From positions 1 to 36,205 of the IMG/VR virus record IMGVR_UViG_3300020725_000004: DNA of 36,205 nucleotides, one strand, 5' to 3'. Position 1 is the stretch's first letter; the number at the start of each line of letters is the position of its first letter. The notes beneath the pieces were generated by a model. It made no database searches and was not told where the DNA came from. It saw nothing but the letters and a program-made list of their open reading frames with translations. Position numbers and translations under genes: made by a program. The stretch is from a virus. This document shows, in pieces, positions 23,331 through 31,714 of this stretch.

Positions 23331-24967
23331 TAGCCTTCCTTTTTATGTTGCTTCTCTTTGGGAGCGCCAGCAGGAGGCTTCTCTTGACCTTCACCTTGAG
23401 CAGCAGCTTGCTTTTCACGCTTTTTTAATTTCTCTATGAGTAATTGTTTACCTGGAGCTTCCACCATGTCAAGTAAAGATTCTTTGTCAATTGCGCCAGC
23501 TTTAAATAAATTGAACGCCAATTGCTTTGTATCTTCAGTAAAGATTGGGCTGTTAGAGTGAGCATCAACTTTAACAACATAATCGTTAGTAAACTGCTCT
23601 GCAATAAACGGCACGCCTTCAGTATCTTTGTAATGTGTTGGGTCATAGGCTTGCATGAGCTTGAGATACAGTGTTGCTACCTTTTCCAAGCTATCTTCCA
23701 CAATCAAAGCCCGTTTTTTAGCTCTTGAAGAACCTAAACGAGCTAATTGGCTTGCATGACCAGCCGATCTTACACCAGACTCGCCTTTACCTTGCAATAC
23801 ATTGCCAATACCTGAAACTTCTTCAAACATTGCGCTAATTTCGTGGATAACCTCAAAAAGATCAGGTGGCATCTGCGGTGCAAGGCGTTCAGCCTTAGCG
23901 TTGGGCATATCTGAGCTTAAAAGACCACCAGGACGGTTTAATGCAAAGTTTTTCTCATCCAAGATGCCAGACCAGCCTGTCAACGCTATTGGAGGGCTAA
24001 CTTGCTTGGACAATAGATCCAAAATCTCTACCCAGCGCACATTGAGCAAAGTTTGAAGCTGCATGAGCTTTTGAACTTCCGATGCGCCCCAAAAATAGGT
24101 TGGCAATGGGTTTGGGCAGATCTGAACAAATGGACATTCGCCTTTAAGGAACAAGGATGCACCTGGTCGGTCATAAATAATAATTCCAGGAGCTGCGCTA
24201 GTTACCACTTGATAATCAGAAGTGTCATCATTCCACACCCACAACTCAGTCATCTCTACTGTATCTTCAGCTACTTGAGCTTTGTAGCGATTTACTCCAT
24301 ACAGATCAAGGTTGATGTTGCCATAGATAGTCGGATTGGTTTGACTCATCACAATACGATTTACTGCTTCAGGAATCTCTGATTCATTAACTCTTGTGCC
24401 AGTCGTGAGGCGCTTTACGATGTCATCACGCTTTGGATGGGAATACAGACGGGCATATAGCTCCGACTTTGTCATGTAGTAAGTTTGTACAATGGCTTCT
24501 TGCCTGTCTGTATAAGGGGTGTCCTCACGCAATATGCCGATAGAATCAGGCTCGATCAGGTAAGGATTAATGCCGTTGTTATAAACCAGCTTTACAAAGG
24601 TGGTGTTATAAACCAATGACCAAGTCAACGCAGTCGAAAATACTTGGTCTGCATTGGAGTTAAGCCACTCGTCATTGAGTGCTTGAGTCAATCGTGGTGT
24701 TTTGCGCTGCTCCATATCGTGGACTGAAGCGCCCAATTGTAAAGAGAAGCGGGTTGTTTCCGAGCTATAGAGGAAGCTAGTAAGCTGATCTAAGTGCGGA
24801 TTGATCTTGTTGAAATAGGCTGGTGGTTCTTCAGGTCCAGCGCCAAATAAATAATATGCCCGCTGAGTGGTGTAATCACCTTTGCGGGCATCTCTTGATA
24901 CCAGGCACTTAGCAATGATGTCTAAATAAAAATCTTCTCTTGCTTCGGGTGCGCTAGGTATTCTCAT
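23330..24967 (-). CDS. Portal protein
   Basis: A 545-residue protein in the order terminase-portal-scaffold-capsid. Characteristic stretches include YYLFGAGPEEPPAYFNKINP, a wing-like region, WVEILDLLSKQVSPPIAL, and GVRSAGHASQLARLGSSRAK in the C-terminal half, followed by a Lys/Gln-rich tail. Twelve copies form the ring through which DNA is packaged and released. Overlaps the zinc-ribbon gene by four bases. Confidence 0.88.
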   Translation of the reverse strand: MRIPSAPEAREDFYLDIIAKCLVSRDARKGDYTTQRAYYLFGAGPEEPPAYFNKINPHLDQLTSFLYSSETTRFSLQLGASVHDMEQRKTPRLTQALNDEWLNSNADQVFSTALTWSLVYNTTFVKLVYNNGINPYLIEPDSIGILREDTPYTDRQEAIVQTYYMTKSELYARLYSHPKRDDIVKRLTTGTRVNESEIPEAVNRIVMSQTNPTIYGNINLDLYGVNRYKAQVAEDTVEMTELWVWNDDTSDYQVVTSAAPGIIIYDRPGASLFLKGECPFVQICPNPLPTYFWGASEVQKLMQLQTLLNVRWVEILDLLSKQVSPPIALTGWSGILDEKNFALNRPGGLLSSDMPNAKAERLAPQMPPDLFEVIHEISAMFEEVSGIGNVLQGKGESGVRSAGHASQLARLGSSRAKKRALIVEDSLEKVATLYLKLMQAYDPTHYKDTEGVPFIAEQFTNDYVVKVDAHSNSPIFTEDTKQLAFNLFKAGAIDKESLLDMVEAPGKQLLIEKLKKREKQAAAQGEGQEKPPAGAPKEKQHKKEG

Positions 24968-25545
24968 TTTTTAATCTGTAAGTTTTCAGGATCTCGTAAT
25001 GTTGAAGATGGATCAACTCTAGGTCCTGAGTTTATACCAGCCTGAGATGGTGTCAAGCCCGCAGCCTCAGGTTCTTTACCTAGTAACGGTCCAACAGGTT
25101 TTGAGAATTGTCCAGCAAGAATAGATTGCATATTCATGCCTTTCATTCCGCCACCCCAGACCGCTGCGTCACCAGGGCGGGCTTCCCTTGGGGCTTCCGC
25201 TTGCGGGGTTGGGACTTGACGCTTGAGCTTGTCTTTGTCAACTCCTTTTTTACGGGTTGCGAACTTTTCGGCATCTGCGTATTCTTTTTCGGTGAACTTG
25301 TTTTTCTTGGCGAGGAAGCCTTCTTGGTGCTCGCCTTCACGGGTGGTTTTGATGTCTGACATTCCGAACTCCATTGCGAGTTGCTTGGTGGACTTGTCCG
25401 TAAATCTTGTTTTGGCGCTGACCAAGTTAGGAGCTTGCAAAAATACGACCATAACTTCTTCATTACATCCTTTCATGGGACATTTAGGAGTCCTCGATTC
25501 AAAATAACCGTGTTTAGCACAGTGAAAATCATTTACTACAGCCAT
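24964..25545 (-). CDS. Zinc-ribbon protein upstream of portal
   Basis: A 193-residue protein with an N-terminal zinc-binding site: C9 and H12 (FHCAKHGYF) with C22 and C27 (KCPMKGC). The rest is charged and partly disordered (Lys/Glu-rich to about 110, then Pro/Gly). Proteins like this are often encoded next to podoviral portal genes; their role is not established. AAGGGGATATAACA precedes the start. Confidence 0.75.
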   Translation of the reverse strand: MAVVNDFHCAKHGYFESRTPKCPMKGCNEEVMVVFLQAPNLVSAKTRFTDKSTKQLAMEFGMSDIKTTREGEHQEGFLAKKNKFTEKEYADAEKFATRKKGVDKDKLKRQVPTPQAEAPREARPGDAAVWGGGMKGMNMQSILAGQFSKPVGPLLGKEPEAAGLTPSQAGINSGPRVDPSSTLRDPENLQIKK

Positions 25546-25547
25546 TG

Positions 25548-25952
25548 TTATATCCCCTTCAATTGCTCGTCAAGTGTTAAATCAGAATAATCATACTTCG
25601 GTTTGATACCCATATTAATCTTAATCTCCCCGTTAATCAATGTCAATTTACTGGATTTATGAAGTATGGGCTTGGCTTCTTTGCGATATTGAACAAATAA
25701 TGAGGTGTCACGGTTCTGCATAATGGCTACTTCCCCATTAATCCATTCTTGATAGGCTTTTGACACCCTTCTTTGGACATATTCAGTCAATGGTTCACTC
25801 TCATTGATAAAAACATCCCGTATATGGGATGTAGATAACCCAGCAAGCTCTGCAAACAAAGGAATAGAGATTCCTCGGTTCTTATCCTTGAGAAATCTCT
25901 TAATAATCCTTCTAAGGTCAGTTCTACTGTGGATTACCAGTGGCATTACCAT
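25548..25952 (-). CDS. Helix-turn-helix DNA-binding protein
   Basis: A 134-residue basic protein with a clear HTH (GISIPLFAELAGLSTSHIRD, about residues 30-50). The C-terminal half is beta-like. ATG 25952 is chosen because AGGATAGG is well spaced upstream; a GTG at 25958 is possible. It overlaps the terminase end. It could be a late transcription regulator or a packaging-site binding protein; the usual small terminase has not been found elsewhere. Confidence 0.65.
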   Translation of the reverse strand: MVMPLVIHSRTDLRRIIKRFLKDKNRGISIPLFAELAGLSTSHIRDVFINESEPLTEYVQRRVSKAYQEWINGEVAIMQNRDTSLFVQYRKEAKPILHKSSKLTLINGEIKINMGIKPKYDYSDLTLDEQLKGI

Positions 25953-27705
25953 AAACACCTATCCTTTTAAGGTAATCGGACACATTTCGACCTACAGTGA
26001 GCTGTTCAGGGGTGAAATCATCCTGTACACGGGAAACTCTACGAGTGAGCTTCTGATTTATCAATCTTGGCTGTACTTGTTCGGCATAAGCAGCGCAAGC
26101 TAATGCTGTAGCGATAACACGGTCATCTTTGTTGCGACCAGATGCTTCAATTGAGCTGCCATCACGAATAGTGGTTTTCATTTCATCAATGGTATCCAAA
26201 TCGTAAATGTCTAACATCCCACGCTCAAAGTAATCCTTCATGTAGGTGAGCATCCTCTCTTTGGTAGCTGCCGTTGTCATCCAGCCAATCGAGTTAGACA
26301 AGCCACCCATCGTATCGTTCCTGCGCCAGATGTAGTTCTGCATATTGCCGTACACATCCATGAGGTCTTTACCCAAAGCTGTACCCATCGCAGCAGCTTG
26401 ACGCTTGAGGTTGCGTAGTTCATTGATGACCGCCTGACCTGGACCATTGATCTCAAGGTTAAGGGTAGAGTTTTTGTAAGCGCCAGCAAGGTGGGCGATC
26501 ACCCAGGCAAATTGGTAGGTGTTCATTTCAGAGGTGGCAAATGAAGCCACCTGCTCAAGCCCGTCTGCATATACCCGCAGCACCTGAATACAGAATCTAT
26601 CAGCCCAGTCGCTAGATCCATAAGCAGGATCAGCACCGATAACATAATAAGCAGTGTCCACAGGTTCTTCCCAAACCTTGAGCGTGGCAAGACGCTCAGT
26701 GGATTTAAGCACTTCCGTATCTTGAAAGTTAACTCCAAAAGAATATCTATAGGACTCATAGGGTACTTTCTTTAGTTTTTTCATGGCATCGGTACATCTT
26801 GCATTGGAGAAGAACGATGTGCCAGTCATCACAAAAGCGTAGTCCTCAGTAGGCGGAAACTCCTGATACATGAGAGAGTCATCCTTAATACCTTCTAGCA
26901 TCTTCCAGCGCCACCAGGCAATCTGACGGGAATTGATTTCAACACCGTAGAGCTTTTTGATGTCACGCACCCATTCTTTTTCTTCACCTGTGAGCTTGCC
27001 ATCCCAATAGACTTTGTAAGTCTGACCTTCAGGATCTAGGGAATACAGTTCATTACGCCACCAGCCACAAAAGATAGCCCGTTGTGTGCGAGCCTTCTTA
27101 GCAGTGGTGTACATATCGTGAAACATATTAAAGCCACGAGCTGTGGACTCAAAGGTGTACAGACGATCAGGATTGGTTTCCGCTAAAGACGCTAGCAAGG
27201 AAGCTAATCCTTCTTCATCTCCCCAGCTTGAGGTTTCCGTTCCATGAAGGTATGTAATAGCCTTACCACGACCCAGACTTCCTTTCGCTCTAAGCCCAGC
27301 GACTTGATAAAAGATACGGCTGCGGTTTTTGAGGGAAAGCTGATTTCGGTTGTGAGCAAGGATCGGGATTTTGAACTCTTTGGGCAAACCATCCATATAC
27401 ATGGCAAGGGTTGTTCGGAACATATCCCTATTTTCTTCCGTATCTGTTGTGAGTGTGCCTTGAAGCCCTGGGTGCATGAAGTGCCAGTAGAGGTCAAGTG
27501 CGAGGGAGATAGTCGTGATTCCAAGTTGCCTTCCTTTCAAGATAACAAAAAAGTGGATGTCCTCCTCCAATCCCTTTGCAATTTCATTCATCACATAGGT
27601 TTGACTACCAAGAAGGTTATCCATCTTGCGTAAGCCTTGCTCTTTAGTTTCAATCTTGAGCTGCTTACAAAAGTAGTAAAAATGCTGGAGGTTAAATTTA
27701 CTCAT
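25924..27705 (-). CDS. terL: Terminase large subunit
   Basis: A 593-residue packaging motor. The ATPase part has GRQLGITT (58-65) in place of the Walker A loop, with Ile where Lys is usual, and a Walker B-like AITYLHGTETSSW (149-161). The nuclease part has GADPAYG with D359, LEINGPG with E418 and KDDRVIA with D527/D528, the RNase H-like acidic set. EFPPTEDYAFVMTGTSFF is also typical. It docks on the portal and cuts concatemers. Start overlaps the glycosyltransferase end by eight bases. Confidence 0.95.
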   Translation of the reverse strand: MSKFNLQHFYYFCKQLKIETKEQGLRKMDNLLGSQTYVMNEIAKGLEEDIHFFVILKGRQLGITTISLALDLYWHFMHPGLQGTLTTDTEENRDMFRTTLAMYMDGLPKEFKIPILAHNRNQLSLKNRSRIFYQVAGLRAKGSLGRGKAITYLHGTETSSWGDEEGLASLLASLAETNPDRLYTFESTARGFNMFHDMYTTAKKARTQRAIFCGWWRNELYSLDPEGQTYKVYWDGKLTGEEKEWVRDIKKLYGVEINSRQIAWWRWKMLEGIKDDSLMYQEFPPTEDYAFVMTGTSFFSNARCTDAMKKLKKVPYESYRYSFGVNFQDTEVLKSTERLATLKVWEEPVDTAYYVIGADPAYGSSDWADRFCIQVLRVYADGLEQVASFATSEMNTYQFAWVIAHLAGAYKNSTLNLEINGPGQAVINELRNLKRQAAAMGTALGKDLMDVYGNMQNYIWRRNDTMGGLSNSIGWMTTAATKERMLTYMKDYFERGMLDIYDLDTIDEMKTTIRDGSSIEASGRNKDDRVIATALACAAYAEQVQPRLINQKLTRRVSRVQDDFTPEQLTVGRNVSDYLKRIGVYGNATGNPQ

Positions 27706-28414
27706 TGGTTAGCCAAGGTAATTTGTTGTTGTATTTCTCAAGCATGGTCTTATTTCCTTGTTCAAAGAAGTCACGACCTACTGAGTATTCGTTACCACCA
27801 AGCCTAAAACAAAAAGTGTTTTGTCCTGACCAAGCAAAGTTGGGATATACCTGAGTAGCTGCTGCGTAGAACTTACGGTCACCACCCCAGCCTGGCTGAG
27901 AAAGAATAATGGCTAAAGTCTTTAGGCACTCTGTTTTCATGCCCCACATACACCAATCCACAAAGCTATGACCTGGCGCTTGCCAGCAGTCGTGAAGGCT
28001 TCCAAGGGCTTCGCAGTTATCTTCACAGATAAATCGCCCTTCCTTCTCGTACACAGAGCGTAGGCAATAGACCCAATCATAATCTTCTTCCATTTTGGTC
28101 ATAATGGACTCTACATGATTAGGCTTGTACCAATCGTCATCGTTGCAAAAGAAAGTCACATCTTCATTTACAAGAAAAGCACTTGCAGCATAAAGCCTTC
28201 TGCCTTCTACATCTTTGCCCCCGACCTTACCATCCCAATAGCAGATCTTTAATTCTGGGTATAGCCTTCTTAGTTCTGCGTATTGATTAAAGCCTTCATC
28301 GCAAACAATGTAATGCACCACTGGATAAGTCTGGGCTTTTACACTAGCAATGCAGTTTGCTAACTCCCAGTGGCGCTTCCCGTTGGTAACTGTGACTACG
28401 GCTGCGGTTTTCAA
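27698..28414 (-). CDS. GT-A-fold glycosyltransferase, family 2-like
   Basis: A 238-residue protein beginning AVVTVTNGKRHWELANCI, the usual nucleotide-binding start, with FFCNDDDWY (DDD at 92-94) as the metal-binding DxD. The end contains WGGDRKFYAAATQ. It lies in the late operon directly upstream of the terminase. Acceptor unknown. It is one of three putative glycosyltransferases here. Confidence 0.85.
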   Translation of the reverse strand: MKTAAVVTVTNGKRHWELANCIASVKAQTYPVVHYIVCDEGFNQYAELRRLYPELKICYWDGKVGGKDVEGRRLYAASAFLVNEDVTFFCNDDDWYKPNHVESIMTKMEEDYDWVYCLRSVYEKEGRFICEDNCEALGSLHDCWQAPGHSFVDWCMWGMKTECLKTLAIILSQPGWGGDRKFYAAATQVYPNFAWSGQNTFCFRLGGNEYSVGRDFFEQGNKTMLEKYNNKLPWLTNE

Positions 28415-28662
28415 TTGTGTTTACCTAGTTTTTTGATTTCAAAGTTCGGTAAATCCCAATACGCCACCTTAAGCCTAGCGGTGTGATTCCTGGCTAGGTC
28501 AATCAAGGCGGTATAGGTCATGGGGCTAAACCGTTCCTTCCATTCTTTTGCTAATGCGATCTTTTGCTTCTTGGTTTTGCAAGACAAGGCTCTCATCATT
28601 TCTGTCTTGAACATCTGGCGTTCTTGACAGAGCCGTTCCCAATCAGTGGACGCAATCACCAT
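28411..28662 (-). CDS. Small basic protein upstream of the terminase block
   Basis: An 83-residue helical, Lys/Arg/Trp-rich protein (MVIASTDWERLCQERQMFK...). It overlaps the previous and next genes. Its size and position allow a small-terminase role but no motif proves that. Confidence 0.7.
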   Translation of the reverse strand: MVIASTDWERLCQERQMFKTEMMRALSCKTKKQKIALAKEWKERFSPMTYTALIDLARNHTARLKVAYWDLPNFEIKKLGKHN

Positions 28663-28873
28663 CTTCAGGCTCTAGCAATTTCTTTAAGTGCAAGATCTCC
28701 GCTTCAGCCATCATGAGCAGTTCAGAGGACTTGGCATGAACCCGCATCAACTCATGGAAGATGTCATCTTTAGTCATAGCCCATATTCTGGTCATGTATT
28801 CCTTCTTAGCAATGTCACCAGCCTTCTCAATGTACTGCTGGACTGATATTGCGTCTTTTATTCCGTTCTCCAT
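28643..28873 (-). CDS. Small helical protein of unknown function
   Basis: A 76-residue protein with two probable helices (MTKDDIFHELMRVHAKSSEL then LMMAEAEILHLKKLLEPEDG) that could form a coiled coil. It overlaps its neighbours on both sides. Another candidate for a small terminase-like protein by position only. Confidence 0.7.
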   Translation of the reverse strand: MENGIKDAISVQQYIEKAGDIAKKEYMTRIWAMTKDDIFHELMRVHAKSSELLMMAEAEILHLKKLLEPEDGDCVH

Positions 28874-29073
28874 ACTCTTATTCCTTCTCCGTCTTTTCTA
28901 GCAATAAACTTCCGATTCAATTGTTTGCCTGTTCTGTAGTTTGCATTACAGACAATTTGCAGCTTCCCCGCTGGTACAAAGAATGATTCACCGATCTCCA
29001 TAATCCTATATGGGTACACATTGCGCTTTTTCTCAGGGGGTATGGGAATATTTTTTTCTACTTCAATAGTCAT
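28858..29073 (-). CDS. Small conserved phage-type protein, first gene of late block
   Basis: A 71-residue protein (MTIEVEKNIPIPPEKKR) with YRIMEIGESFFVPAGK and a C-terminal RKDGEGIRVWRTE. Short phage proteins of this form occur beside replication or packaging genes. Start 29073 is chosen because AAGGAG lies just upstream; a longer frame to 29127 runs through that site. It is divergent to the plus gene at 29111. Confidence 0.8.
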   Translation of the reverse strand: MTIEVEKNIPIPPEKKRNVYPYRIMEIGESFFVPAGKLQIVCNANYRTGKQLNRKFIARKDGEGIRVWRTE

Positions 29074-29110
29074 GCTATTCTCCTTATAACTTAACTCATC
29101 ATACACTACC

Positions 29111-29836
29111 ATGATACACACATACAACGAATATCATCTAGGCGATAACCTTATTCATCTGAACTATTTGCGTAAAGTTTGTGAGCAAGATAGTGACATG
29201 GACTTTGTTCACCATTGCCATCCGCAGTATCACAGCCAGCTACAACCCTTATGTGAGGGGGTTAGCATCCTCTTAGCAGATCTATCCATCCCACCAGGCT
29301 CTATTAACGCTTGGATTGGCAGGGATAACTACTTTCACAACCATCCTCTTAGACGGCAGTGGGCGCAATTTCACATGGAATGGTTCGATCACCTATCAGA
29401 CCTGTTAGAAGTTTCCTCGCCTATTGATTGCAAGGAAGATCTCTTGTTCGAGTATCCTGCTCTAAGAGAGCAGTCTAGGTATGAGTTTGACCTCCTAGTC
29501 ATTAACGCTCCCCCACAGTCAGGGCAATTACCAGACTTTAATGCGGATTTCTTTAAAAAACGGGTCATGGAATTAACAAATGAGGGGTTAAAAGTCATTA
29601 CTACCCATCCTACAGGCATCGTTCCTAGCACTCTTGAGAGCCATTACACGGTCACTGACATCGGTGTGCTTAGCAAAGGCGTGCAGTTAATCGAGGGTGT
29701 GGATACTGGTCCAATGTGGACTACCCACAATATCTTCAATCAAGACAAGGTGTTATCACGCCTGATCTACACCAACGCCTCTGATTCATTCGATCTGTCA
29801 AAGAATGTCATCGTTAAGCAAAGTCTAAAAAACTAG
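29111..29836 (+). CDS. GT-B-like (heptosyltransferase-like) glycosyltransferase
   Basis: A 241-residue protein. HLGDNLIHLNYLRKV at the start is the GDxI/L motif of GT9-type enzymes, and ITTHPTGIVPSTL....DIGVLSKGVQLIEGVDTGPMW is in the place of their C-terminal sugar-nucleotide site. It is shorter than full family members (about 330-350), so the fold may be minimal. It lacks a clear ribosome site and begins 38 bases from the divergent gene. Confidence 0.65.
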   Translation: MIHTYNEYHLGDNLIHLNYLRKVCEQDSDMDFVHHCHPQYHSQLQPLCEGVSILLADLSIPPGSINAWIGRDNYFHNHPLRRQWAQFHMEWFDHLSDLLEVSSPIDCKEDLLFEYPALREQSRYEFDLLVINAPPQSGQLPDFNADFFKKRVMELTNEGLKVITTHPTGIVPSTLESHYTVTDIGVLSKGVQLIEGVDTGPMWTTHNIFNQDKVLSRLIYTNASDSFDLSKNVIVKQSLKN

Positions 29837-29852
29837 AATTTTTTTTGGGGTG

Positions 29853-29895
29853 GAATGGGAGAGGGGTACGCTCTCCATCAAGTCCAGTCCCATTC
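29853..29895 (+). repeat. Inverted repeat with alternative inner hairpin
   Basis: GAATGGGA (29853-29860) pairs with TCCCATTC (29888-29895), extended by GTG/CAC around a bulge. GGAGAG/CTCTCC (29858-29876) is an overlapping, mutually exclusive hairpin. It follows the stop of the glycosyltransferase gene and might stop transcription or switch. Confidence 0.5.
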
Positions 29896-30118
29896 ACTTG
29901 GGCGGATTCAGTCAACGATCTAGCAACAATCAACGGGTAACCATTACCAGTTACGCCTATAGATACTATATAAGGCATTGAGCTAGTGATGACAGGGATA
30001 CCCTTTAGGAATTATGTAAAACAACAGAGGGCGGAGAGTTGATTACCTTTCCCCACTTCATTCTTACCTACTTCCCATATATGTAACTATCTACTAACTT
30101 ACATAATTACTATATAAA

Positions 30119-30190
30119 TATAGAAACTATAGAAGTCTATGACTTATAGAAAATAGACTATAGACCTATAGATTATAGAAGATAGACTAT
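30119..30190 (+). repeat. TATAGA repeat array
   Basis: Six TATAGA copies at 30119, 30128, 30145, 30159, 30167 and 30174 within 61 bases, plus TAGACTAT near 30154 and 30183. Spacing is irregular (7-17 bases). Such arrays occur in origins and operator regions. Confidence 0.6.
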
Positions 30191-30258
30191 GCACCTGGAT
30201 CATAGCATAAGACTATTGACAATTAAACAACAATTAAAAAATACAATCAAAATACTTG

Positions 30259-30286
30259 TTGACAGTAATCATTCTATGCTTATAAT
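30259..30286 (+). promoter_or_regulatory. Consensus sigma-70 promoter of the ArdC gene
   Basis: TTGACA (30259-30264), a 16-base spacer and TATAAT (30281-30286) match consensus fully. TCTATGC occurs twice, at 30273-30279 in the spacer and 30291-30297 just after the -10 element, and may be an operator. The expected start is about 30293. Confidence 0.85.
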
Positions 30287-30316
30287 CATATCTATGCAGT
30301 AAAGCATTACACTTAA

Positions 30317-30326
30317 AACCTAACTA
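30317..30326 (+). promoter_or_regulatory. AACCTAACTA box 1
   Basis: Exact copy, 15 bases before the ATG of the ArdC-like gene; the ribosome site GAGG lies between box and start. Confidence 0.75.
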
Positions 30327-30341
30327 CTAAGAGGATATACC

Positions 30342-31217
30342 ATGCAAAATACTACAAGCCGTATCAGCGTATATGACAGCGTTACTAATAAGATCATCTC
30401 TCAACTTGAGAGCGGGATAGCACCTTGGATCAAACCTTGGAAATCTGGTCAAGCTGGCGGAGCTGATCGCAATATCGTATCTAAAAAAGAGTATTCAGGC
30501 GTTAACCGCTTGATCTTAGGGATGAGCGGTTATTCATCACCTATTTGGGGATCATTCAAACAATGGCAGGATCAGGGCGCTACAGTTAAAAAGGGAGAGC
30601 ATGGCACTCAAATAGTTTTCTATTCTCAAGTAACTAAAAAAGAGATTAAGCCTAACGATCCTAACCCTGAAAATGGCACTTATGCCATGCTAAAGGCTTA
30701 CTATGTTTTCAATATAGATCAGGTAGAGGGTATTGAGATTGAGCAGCCAGCTCCAGTGATCACTGAATTTAATCCAGTGCCAGCGCTTGAAGATCGGATC
30801 ATTAAGACTGGAGCGAATATTAAGCATGGCGGAGGTAGGGCATTTTATCGCCCTGGTACTGACAGCATTACCTTACCTGAGAAATCTACATTCTTGAGTG
30901 AGGCACATTACTATGCCACTGTATTGCATGAGTTAACTCACTGGTCAGGTGCTGAGCATCGTTTAGATCGCACTAAAGGAAAGCGCTTTGCTGATACCGC
31001 TTATGCCTTTGAGGAATTAGTAGCGGAAATGGGTGCAGCATTTTTGTGCGCTGATTATCAAATTGAGGGTGAGCTGCAGCATGCTGATTACATCGGTAAT
31101 TGGCTTACTTGCTTAAAAGCTGATAACAAAGCAATTTTTAACGCTGCAGCATTAGCTCAAAAGGCTGCCACTTATATCAATGAATTAGACGCAATAACGA
31201 ATCAAGCTGCAGCCTAG
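30342..31217 (+). CDS. ArdC-like antirestriction protein with zincin domain
   Basis: A 291-residue protein. The N-terminal domain (1-130) has the ArdC/TraC-type ssDNA-binding features: WIKPWKSG, EYSGVNRLIL, FKQWQDQGATVKKGEHGTQI. The C-terminal domain has the metallopeptidase HELTHW (196-201) with a third ligand in FEELVAEMG (about 223-231). In plasmids, ArdC-type proteins shield incoming ssDNA and counter type I and other restriction systems; phage forms are less studied. It is the first gene after the strongest promoter in the window. Confidence 0.9.
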   Translation: MQNTTSRISVYDSVTNKIISQLESGIAPWIKPWKSGQAGGADRNIVSKKEYSGVNRLILGMSGYSSPIWGSFKQWQDQGATVKKGEHGTQIVFYSQVTKKEIKPNDPNPENGTYAMLKAYYVFNIDQVEGIEIEQPAPVITEFNPVPALEDRIIKTGANIKHGGGRAFYRPGTDSITLPEKSTFLSEAHYYATVLHELTHWSGAEHRLDRTKGKRFADTAYAFEELVAEMGAAFLCADYQIEGELQHADYIGNWLTCLKADNKAIFNAAALAQKAATYINELDAITNQAAA

Positions 31218-31223
31218 TGCAAT

Positions 31224-31256
31224 CTTATAGATCCTTGTTTATCAGGGATCTATAGG
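31224..31256 (+). terminator. Hairpin after the ArdC-like gene
   Basis: TATAGATCC (31226-31234) pairs perfectly with GGATCTATA (31246-31254), extended by two more pairs. It is followed by GGGTTTGC, so T content is modest; termination or processing is likely partial. Confidence 0.55.
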
Positions 31257-31274
31257 GTTTGCATTGCAAGCCAT

Positions 31275-31284
31275 AACCTAACTA
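31275..31284 (+). promoter_or_regulatory. AACCTAACTA box 2
   Basis: Exact copy, 13 bases before the ATG at 31298 with TTGGAG between. Confidence 0.75.
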
Positions 31285-31297
31285 TTGGAGCAATATT

Positions 31298-31504
31298 ATG
31301 AAGCTAGAGGGAATGTACTTATCTGTAGCAAAAGAAGGATTAACCTTGATTTATCAGGGTTTGCCATTGTGCAATTACAAAACGAGGATGGATGAGATCT
31401 ATTTAGTTTTAAAAATGTATAAGCAAGAGTTACCAGAGGTTTGCTGGAACGGTGATAGGGGTGAGTGGGTGACTACAAGCACAATTGAGGAGCTAATAGC
31501 ATGA
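31298..31504 (+). CDS. Small early protein of unknown function
   Basis: A 68-residue protein (MKLEGMYLSVAKEGLTLIYQ...) with mixed beta and helix and a Trp-containing middle (VCWNGDRGEWVTT). Ribosome site TTGGAG and a box lie upstream. It overlaps the next gene by four bases. Possibly anti-defence or takeover by position; no homologue recognised. Confidence 0.75.
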   Translation: MKLEGMYLSVAKEGLTLIYQGLPLCNYKTRMDEIYLVLKMYKQELPEVCWNGDRGEWVTTSTIEELIA

Positions 31505-31704
31505 GAAAGCATACTACTAAACAATCTAAAAACCCTGGTAATAAGTGTTTAATAAGCACTGATAAGGGTAGATTTTATCTACACTTGCCATTTTCTATTG
31601 GTAGATCATTTTCAATCGGGAATGTAACCTTTACTAATAACGGTACTTATTACAGTGCAGATAGATCTATCCCTGATTCATGGCTTATAGACTTGAGCGC
31701 CTAA
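31501..31704 (+). CDS. Small basic early protein of unknown function
   Basis: A 67-residue protein with a basic N-terminus (MRKHTTKQSKNPGNK) and a beta-rich, Ser/Gly/Tyr-containing remainder (GRFYLHLPFSIGRSFSIGNV). ATGA overlap with the previous gene implies coupling. Followed by a strong hairpin. Confidence 0.75.
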   Translation: MRKHTTKQSKNPGNKCLISTDKGRFYLHLPFSIGRSFSIGNVTFTNNGTYYSADRSIPDSWLIDLSA

Positions 31705-31714
31705 ATAGTGATAC

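Larger units (their letters stand above)
29837..30341 (+). other. 0.5-kb regulatory gap, possible replication or control region
   Basis: No gene is convincing here. From left to right it contains a T8 run, an inverted repeat at 29853-29895, an AT-rich stretch with a TATAGA repeat array (30119-30179), and promoter signals before the ArdC-like gene. Confidence 0.6.

Noticed and set aside
29074-29127. Longer start for 28858-29073
   Set aside because: The AAGGAG site is just before 29073, and the extension overlaps the divergent gene.
29855-29923. 22-codon frame within the regulatory gap
   Set aside because: Coincides with inverted repeats; ribosome-site spacing is poor and the product is featureless.
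30216-30247. Second TTGACA upstream of the ArdC promoter
   Set aside because: The nearest -10-like TACAAT is 20 bases away, too far for a normal sigma-70 promoter.
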